The notes below the pieces were generated by a model. That model was not told the origin of the DNA. It searched no databases and was given only the letters and a program-made list of their open reading frames with translations. Shown here in pieces: positions 1 through 9,700 of a stretch of 64,000 nt of DNA. Position 1 is the stretch's first letter. The number at the start of each line of letters is the position of its first letter. Source of the stretch: Tubiluchus corallicola (lineage: Eukaryota; Priapulida; Priapulimorpha; Priapulimorphida; Tubiluchidae); contig JAQGDQ010000147.1 in assembly GCA_030141605.1 (NCBI GenBank), positions 246,001-310,000 of the forward strand, in the 5' to 3' direction. A program made the position numbers and the translations under genes.

Positions 1-318
1 TTGTGATGGTTCCTGAAATTACTCAAATTGTGTAATATTTAGCTAACGTTTTAAAACTAAGAACTATAGAGAGTTGACTTGTGACACTGAAAATGTTTTT
101 CTCAAATCATCACTATGAGATGATGGTTAGCATGAAATAGGCTGCAGCATTGATATTTTGATCAATTTGTCAAAGTACCCAGCCAGTGGTAACTGCAATA
201 TAGCTAAAAAGTGTGATAAATATGAATAAAAATGAAAAGTAAAAATAATGGCTTTTCATTGGTACTTTTGCTTTTGGATTGAAGAAACAACATGAATGGT
301 TTAAACAATGATGAGATT

Positions 319-390
319 GATATATATACACACACACCCACACCCACGCATGCATGCACGCACACACACACAGAATATATATACACACAT
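319..390. repeat. CA/TG-rich simple repeat
   Basis: Alternating AT and AC/GC dinucleotides (acacac, gcatgcatgc, atatatata). Short open frames read through it are artefacts of the repeat. The flanking 1-594 bases show no exon I can support; they are probably intron or 3' flank of the coiled-coil gene. Confidence 0.7.
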
Positions 391-594
391 AGGTGAGACA
401 ATGCCACATGCTAATTGGTTTAGACTATCAATAAGAATTTGCCCAACATCAATTTCCGACCCTTTCATGTTTAGTCATGTCTTTTGTAGGGAAAACCCAG
501 GAGTGCTGAGTACTAGCAACTGGGGCTGGAAAACTGTTGAAGAGACCAATCACATTGACCGTAGGCAGAGAAGAAAAATACCTTGTATAGAAAC

Positions 595-720
595 CTGTGT
601 TTGAAGGCTGGCTATGCTTTCAGCAGGGTCACCAGTTTGCACAGCTATATGCTCAACGTTAATGAGTTTATCTACAGTTTGTGAGGACACATCTTTTGTG
701 GCATGCATCTCTTTACTTTC
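595..720 (-). CDS. Coiled-coil gene, most 3' exon seen (42 codons)
   Basis: Phase 0 at both ends, with acceptor tttag and a weak donor (gtttct). The translation (begins ESKEMHATKDVSS) is polar but less clearly helical than the other exons. It may be a linker. Its place in the gene rests on phase and orientation only. Confidence 0.5.
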
Positions 721-3700
721 CTAAATAAACAATAGACCATTATCAGTTTATTTTACCAGGTGGATTAGGAAAGCAATGCTGAAAATAAATTATATTTAAC
801 GTTGTTTCTATGGGTAGCAATACAAAATAAATTATGTTAATGTTGCCACATACTTCAGATACGTTTCAGTAAAAGAATACAATATAATCCGCTTACAACA
901 AGTTTCAAGGGATCGTGAAAATTTGCTCGTTATATCCGAGTCTCATTATAACCGAGGTCAATTGTCCGAGTGTATGTACAAGATCAAAATAAAGAGTGTA
1001 ACGCAGATAGCACGTAACAATGAAAAAACGCTTTTTTGAGACTGGCACAAGTTTCTTAATAAGTACCACTGTTCAACAACTATTTTGTTACAGAAGAGTA
1101 AACTTAGTGTACCAAGTCTGTCAGTCATTTATGCAGTAAATCTCTGCATGTGAGTCACTGTTCTGTTGTGATTAATTTTGTCTGCTGATAGCTGAGTGTG
1201 TTTTATGTGGGTAATGTTAAAGTGCCTGGTTGCCTGTGTGGGTGGAAAATGGCAAGTTTTTATCATTTTAAACACATCAGTATAAACTTAGCCTGGATAC
1301 AAACATCTTTATTTTTATTTAAATAGCTCTGCAAGTGCCATACAATTCATGATTATGAGCATTACAGCAGGACCTACGTTGGCTAATAACTAAAGCTAGC
1401 TTATGTGCTACGTAATGTAAAATCGCGGTAGTTACTTGAAAGTATTTTTATTAAAAATCAAACTTTGACAAGTCACAGAATTACTTAGTTTGCTGAACGT
1501 TAGCAAAGGCTTCAACTGCACCATTCAAGCTAACATGCTGACAAACTGGTCTTTGCTGAGTCTGAATAATCCACCCGCTTCATTCTTCAAGTTACAATTA
1601 CAGTAGGACAAGTACAACTGCAGATCCACCAGCACGTCTGCATGTACTGCAGTTAGTTGATACATTCATACATATTACTTTACGCGCAATCAGTAAATTA
1701 ATTACCACTGGGTACGTTGACCGTTTTTTCCTTGGTGAATGGTGCTTATTCAAATTTCACCCATTGTTTTAGACCTCGCAGTCATTATGTGCATGGGAAG
1801 TACAATCACTGGGTGGTAAAATTCCCTCGTAATAAGCAAAATCTCGTAATATCGGAGCACGCCGTAAGCAAGCTTAAATATAAAATTTAAGCCTAAGATT
1901 TGGCAGGACTTTGAAATTTGCTCGTAATAACCAGGGACTCGATATAACAGGCCTCGTTATAAATGGATTATACTATAATTACCATAGCGGTACTAAAATT
2001 ACACAATGATTGTATTAGATGTGTACTTTAAACTAGGTCTGCAAATCGCAATTGGATTGTGCTTAAAAACATTTAATGAAGCTGCAGTAAGGGTTGTCTC
2101 TTCCATAAAGAGGTGCGACTTTGCAATATGACAAAATTTGTAATAACAAAATTGCAAATAAAGCAATTGCACAAACCTTTGCAGTAACTTATAAGCCAAG
2201 AATTAGCAATGAAAGAATAAGCAAAACAGAGCAAATGCAACTCACAACCCGAAGATGCAAAGCGCAATTTTCTGCAGACCATTTGCTGTTAAGTTCTTCG
2301 AGTTCTTTGTTTACTTTATGAAAGTTGCTCAGTTCAGATTCCATTGCACTTATAATAGATTTGTCTTTCTCAATCTGCAAGACAAAGTTTAAAATGAAGA
2401 AATCTTGAATGTTGTCATATGTTTGCATATTTTAGGAAGAAGCACCAGCTGCAAAGCTTAATCTCTGGATATTAATCAGTACCAATAATTAGAGTGTAAA
2501 CACGACCATGTATCCATAAAATGGACAAAATGTGCTATTGGCTAGCAGAACGAAATGAAATGAAATTGAGAGGATCACTAATATACTAAACGGCTATGAT
2601 TATTAATGAAGCAAATTATTCATTAAAATTATTTTTTTATATTATTATATGTAATATATTCTATAGCAAAAGCTTTATTATATATATATTGTCATTTTAT
2701 TTTTTGATGCTTTGTTTATCTTCTGTCCAACACTTGCCTGAATTTAAATTATCTTCTTGTGGGGCATTATACATGCCTTACTTGGGAGTTCATTAAGACA
2801 TTCACAATACTAATTCCTATGTCAAATTGTTATTCAAATACAATACTGAGACTCCTAAAGTTTTTTTCAATAATTTTGCAATTCTTTGTGCATTTCTTGC
2901 TACATATGCTTAGCAAACTGGATACGACAATCACTGACTACTGCTTGCAATTCTACAGCTGTTGTGCTGAAATTAAACAATGCTTAAAGTAATTGGGGTA
3001 TATTAAAAAAAATAAGCAGGCAAAAAGTTAGATTAGATTTTTTAAATAACCAATGCATTGGATTTTTCAAGTAACCAATGAAGGGACTGCTTAGAAATTC
3101 TGAAAATTACTTCTTGCTCAAAACTGCAAAAAACGAAAAAAGTGTGAGCTAAATTTTTGCGAATGGAGCTTCAAAGCCTTGCTTGCAAAGTTTTATTTTT
3201 GCAACATGCCATTCCAAGCAGTTGCAAATTATACATCACCTAAGTGTTAGATTACTGGCCAAGCAACTAAATTATGTAATCTTTTTGTAATAAAACAAAA
3301 AGCATGCACCAAAACAACTCTGTCTGCAGGTAAAATGACAATTTGCTTTCTGCATATGCATTTATCAGCACTGATTCTGATGTTTAATCACTGATTGCTG
3401 AGAAATAAAAAGCGATAAACGTAACACATGTTCAGCTACAGTTAACTATACGTTTGTAAACCGGGTACACAACATCAAATGAAGCTGACATGTGAGTTTT
3501 ATACTAGCTTAATGTGAAATTTTCGAATAGAGGGGGAGAGGGCTGCCTCACAATATTTGCAAACTTTCCATCACGCTTTGATCTTATAGTTTACAATATT
3601 TCGTTTTAAATTTATTTTTGCAAATCGTCAAAGCAAGACTAAACTGAGGGCAGTTCAACAAAACAATGAACAGGTATCAACGCGCCTGCTTGTTTAACTC

Positions 3701-6700
3701 AGCAACAGATGTTTCAAGATCATCTTGCAGCTCTTGTATCTTCAGTGTCTTCGTCTCAGACTCGACATGTAACTGTTCTAATTCGCCTTCAACTAGCAAG
3801 ACTTTTTCCTGCAGTCTCTTAGCTTCCTCTTCTAAATTAAATCGCAAATCACTCTGCTGTTTCAGTATGTCATGAGCCTTTTCCAGAGCTGCTTTACTTT
3901 TCTGAAAAAAATTACTAGATTTGTAATGTTATGTATCTCCAGAACTAACACTTAGCTGTAAGCAGCTAACTGTCACACATGTAGAAAGTTTTCTGTAAGA
4001 CTCAGTAAAGGGTTAATTTGCATGACACACTGGTATTCAGTTTTCAGTACTTACTTATTTTGTCATTCCCAATTTAACACTAAAAAGTAATACAGTTCTG
4101 CATAGGAATGAAGCAGAAGACCAAAAGGATAGTCAGCTGTTGCATATATTGGGTCACCTGTTACGACACGAGAAATTAAATGAAAAACGTAACTTGTAAT
4201 TATACACATTACAGAAGACACACTCAGAATATACATTAGGTGCTGCTATCTGATACAATATGAACTTAAAGAAAAGGCCAAGCCTTCTGGGAAGTCAGGC
4301 TTATTTCAATGTTCACGAAAAATGTTAGAAGTATTTAGTAATACAATTGCAATAAGCGCTTAGCGTAATTAGTAAAATCACTTCAAAGTTACAATCACTT
4401 CATGCTTGGGCACTCCCATTTTCAATGTTTATTCTTCTTCCAATGACGTCATTCGTTTTGAAGAAATGTAGCGCACTGTCAATCTTCACCAAAAGTATAA
4501 TAAGTTTTTACAAAAAAATTAATTAGCTAATTTGGTAATATTTTTGCGTGAACAGTTGTTAAGCTGCAGAAGCTTGAATGAGTTCAAGCAGCACACGCTT
4601 ACGGATAGACACGATATGCTTATGAAAAGTTACGAAGTCTTCCCAGTTACGCCATAATCTTCAAGTGGGTGGTGGAAACCACGAAGCTTGAAAATTTTTA
4701 TTCAGGGATAGTATATTTTAAATTAATGCTTTGTAGACAGTTATTTGCAAATATCTTCGTTACATTTTTTAAAGTTGAAGTGATAACAGTAAAATAAACC
4801 CAACAAAGTGAGTGTCTTGTTCTTTCCTTTAGCTTGACATGATATCAAATGAGTATGACATTATTCAATATCACCCATTTTTCTAGTAATTATGTAATAT
4901 ATATGCTAAACAACTCTTTAGATAGTAATTAAAGACATATCTCTTGAAAGCAGAGTAGGTATCAGTGACAGCCTTACCTGCTATAGATGATGGTATGTCT
5001 TTAATTACTATCTACTTTAACATATATATTAAAATTACTAGAAAAATGGTGTCTATTTCGTTATTTATGTTATCACTAACAACAAAAGATGATGAAGCAA
5101 TTTAAATATGCTATCCCTGAATAAAATTTCAAGCTTCGTGGTTTCTATACTGAAAAGATTATGGCGTAACCTAGTAACTTTTTCATAATATCATTAATCT
5201 ACCAATGAATGTTACTTATTAGTTCAAGCAGCACACGCTTACGGATAGACACGATATGCTTATGAAAAGTTACGAAGTCTTCCCAGTTACGCCATAATCT
5301 TCAAGTGGGTGGTGGAAACCACGAAGCTTGAAAATTTTTATTCAGGGATAGTATATTTTAAATTAATGCTTTGTAGACAGGTATTTGCAAATATCTTCGT
5401 TACATTTTTTAAAGTTGAAGTGATAACAGTAAAATAAACCCAACAAAGTGAGTGTCTTGTTCTTTCCTTTAGCTTGACATGATATCAAATGAGTATGACA
5501 TTATTCAATATCACCCATTTTTCTAGTAATTATGTAATATATATGCTAAACAACTCTTTAGATAGTAATTAAAGACATATCTCTTGAAAGCAGAGTAGGT
5601 ATCAGTGACAGCCTTACCTGCTATAGATGATGGTATGTCTTTACTGATTAATGAAATATATGTGACTGATTTCCAACACCAAAAATGCTATCAGAAATGA
5701 TCACAGTGACTTTTATTTAAATAAACATTCAAGATTTTGTTTTTGCTAAGTAAAATTTTGATTATGTCATGATATCCCACCATAGCAAAGATAACCAACA
5801 AATTCCGGGAAACCTAAATGACGGAAGACTTATTTACATATAGTATACTAGCATGTGTATTATAAACTGTAAACTGTCCAACTTTAAAAAGGAACACTGT
5901 ATGTCACACTTCTCACTGCAAATATATTCCCAAGTAGCAGGTAATGTGTTAAATAAGAAATTGAATTAATTATTACTAAAACTGAAAGAATAAATCCACA
6001 ATTTATTAATTCGAAAAAGAAAGCTGAGACTGAGCTAAGTTGGATTAAGGGTTTTTGAGTTACAAAGGATAGAGCAGTTAAAGTCCCTTGTTGAAATCTA
6101 GCTCAGTTGCAATTTTTTAACATTCTTTCTGTCACAAAAATTACAGAAAATGAGTACAAAAAATAATAAATTGCAAGTTAATTTTCTGCCATTAATTAAT
6201 AATCTTGCAATCAATATTATTACAACTGCTTTCATTTTAAACGTGATTTCCAATGTAAAAACCAAGTTAATTATGCCTAGGGACAATGAAATCACTAATT
6301 TGTGAACAAAGTCTTACGTAATAATGTTTCAAAACTAGAAAAAAACATCACCTCCTTTTCATCTTTCAGCAACATGATGTCTTGTTTCAATTGGCATATT
6401 GTCTTTCTTTCCTGCAAAATATTATCTAGTTCCCTTTAACACGTCCAATGATAATACTAATTTAATAGTCGTAAAAAATAATGCAACCCAACCAAAGGCT
6501 TTTATTTTCCAGTTTATCATTTTCATCAGATAATATAAATTTGCTTTAACAATTGTAAGTGTTTATTATTATTAGCATTCAACGATGGAATGGCAGATAT
6601 GGAAGATTTGTAAATTAAGAGAATTTCTATGCCTAAACTATTCAAGAGTACAAGCTGTGTGATACTGTATTTAAAGAAAGAACTAAGTAGTCATCATAGT

Positions 6701-9700
6701 TAGAGATAAAATTCAAACAACACTGGCAAAAGAACAGTCATACAGTTATGAACAAAATTGAAATAATATTGGGTTTGGTTAGTAACAATGTGTCTAGTAA
6801 GAAAACCACCTCTGGGTGTTTCAACTGTCATACCACCTTTGGCACAAAGAGGATGCATACAAATACAAATGTGGCTAATACACATCTGTTGGATCAGTAT
6901 ATCATCTTAGAGGATCATCGTTGATCATGAGCTAGATTCTGGCCCTGACACAACCATAAAAATAGACCGTAGGCAGGGTATATTGTTGAGTGGCACCGGC
7001 TTGCGAAGTGTCAAACTTTACAAAAAAGTGTTACGTCTAAACCATCTATTGTTCATACTGTACATGATTCATCTAATAGTTGATAAAAGGCTTGCAGTAT
7101 GGCAGTTAGATTCTTGTTAGGAAACGCTGAAATATTAGGTCAACGGTGAGTTTAAATAAATGTTGTTTTCCTCGAAACTGAAGCTCATTTGAAAACATGT
7201 ATTAAACTACGACTAAACTCTAACATAACAGCAATTGATCCCAATCACTGATTACCAGTTCTAGCTCCAATTGCAAGTCTTTTTGTTGATTATTTGGTTA
7301 TTTGCTACAGACATTCCTTATATGCCAATCTACTAAACTCTAACATAACAGCAATTGATCCCAATCACTGATTACCAGTTCTAGCTCCAATTGCAAGTCT
7401 TTTTGTTGATTAGATGACCGAAGCGTGTTCCGTTTAAAAGACATTTCCTGCTGCGACAACCTTGTTTTCCAAGTAACTATTTCGCTTGTAAGCCTGATCT
7501 TTTCTTTTTGGGCAAGTTCTAGTTGACATGTTTGATGCTTGTTGATACGTTGCAGTTTACAAATGATGTTTCTTGCTTCGTCAACTGAAAGAAGTGAACT
7601 TAACTTTAGTTAAGATTCGCTTAGCACATGTTCAGTTTATAATTTTGTTTTTAGCGCTACAGTGAAACGAACAATTATAACATAATACCGTTGACAAATT
7701 AATGCACTTGGTTATTTGCTACAGACATTCCTTATATGCCAATCTACCAACACTGATTCTTACTTATAACCATGGCATTAATACACTTCTAAGAGAGTAT
7801 TTTCAAATTCTGAGATAATACAAGCATTACCAGAAACCACTCCATGACGTTCGAAAAAATTGAGTTCTCATTGTTGCAACTAAATTAGAGTAAAAGACAA
7901 TAAAATGTTACCATCGTTTTTTAGTTTTTCCTGATCCTGGAGCAGCAATTTTTGATGTTCCTTTAAACTGTTGCATTTTCCCTCAATATTTGTTAGTTGT
8001 GTAATAGCTACATCTTTCTTAGATGCCAACAAGTCGCGTTGCCGTTCCATCTCTTTCAAACGTTTTTCCATGGTGTACTTCTCAAACTGAAATTTGTGGA
8101 CAATAAAAAAAAGGAAGAGACATGTAGTTACACATTTTGCTATTGTATCAACAAGTATTGAAATGAAAAGGGGCTAGTTGCATAACACCATATATTCTGC
8201 AATTGCATCCATAGCTAAACATAGCGAAAGATTTAAGTGTGTAATAGACTAGTGGAAACAATGCATTTTTATCACTTATCACCTTCACCTGTATAGTGGC
8301 TAAAAAAGTTAGGCTTTTTTTACATAGTAATGAAGGTAATTTTACAGGCCTTGAATCAGCTGATATCAAAATGAAACACTAATGCAATGAAAAAGGAGGA
8401 GAAGATGATTCGGTATAAAGAGAAGATTCACCTCATGAAAAGAGAAAAGTTTCTTTCACAAGTAAATGAAACTGACAACAAAACTCTTACCGAAGTGCAG
8501 TGTGATTTAACAGGTTTAAATGGCCAGATGCAGGTTTTTGCAGAGGATTTAACAGAAGATTATATATATATATATATATAATATATATAATCTTTACTTA
8601 TTTAATGTGGATTAACAAAGCGGTTATAGCTGACACGAGTCTCTCCACATGGAGGTGCTAGTGAGTCAGTGCATTAAATGACCAGAAGATTTTCAGTCTT
8701 GTAAGAATACGATACCACGAATTATCTAATCTTAAGATGGTGAATAATTCCGCTACGGCAGATCACACAACAGACATCTCATAAATAAACTGATGCACAA
8801 GGTTGAACTCCAGAACGCTAGCAGACATTCATTAGATGAAAAATAAAATAGTATGTAACGCACAGTACACAACACAGCAATACAATATTTGTGCGACAAT
8901 GATGTGTTCACAGCCTTCAATGCTTTCACAAAAGCTTTTACAATAAGTTAGCTTCAAATGAACGAACAAAGACTCACTTGTAACTTTTTCAGTTCATTCT
9001 TCAATGAAAAAAGTTCCTTCTGCAGGCATTCTGTTACCAGTGAGTTTTTTGCCTAAAAAGGAAATCCAGGGGTAAAAAGCACAACTACAAAGGAAAATAT
9101 GGAGACTATATGGGCACTTACCACAGAGCTTTATAGGGTTCTATGGATGGTATATATTAAAATATGCAGATTGTTCTGGTCAATAACATTTTGCTAAAAT
9201 TCAGTAAAAAGTATCAGGTAAAAGAAGCCCAATTACCAAAAAGACAAGAGAAGACAAAAGGTAGCCTTGACCTGTCTTTCAGACAGTTAGACCAATTAAT
9301 TACTTTTCTGCAAAGCCTTTTTTCATTCTAAACAATTCTTATAAACTGAAAATAAGCTAGGTTTAATAATTCACAGACGATAAAAATTAAATAATAGGCA
9401 CACTGTTACAGCATATAAAATATACAGACCCAAAAACTTTTCCAGTGGCACCATAAAAAGTTAGCTTATTGGGGAACTATTTCCCTATGTACAGTACTTA
9501 AATTTAAAAGTTATTTAACTTTTTCACACATTATTATCCTAACAAAGTCATGTTTCATAGATCAAATGTGAGAACAAAAATTGCAAAATATGAAACCAGG
9601 AAATGACACCATTGTGCGATTAATGAAATTTTTTTTATCACGTTAAGTACCATGCTTAAAACCTGTGCCCTTTATCTTGTTATTACAAGACGTAATGTGA

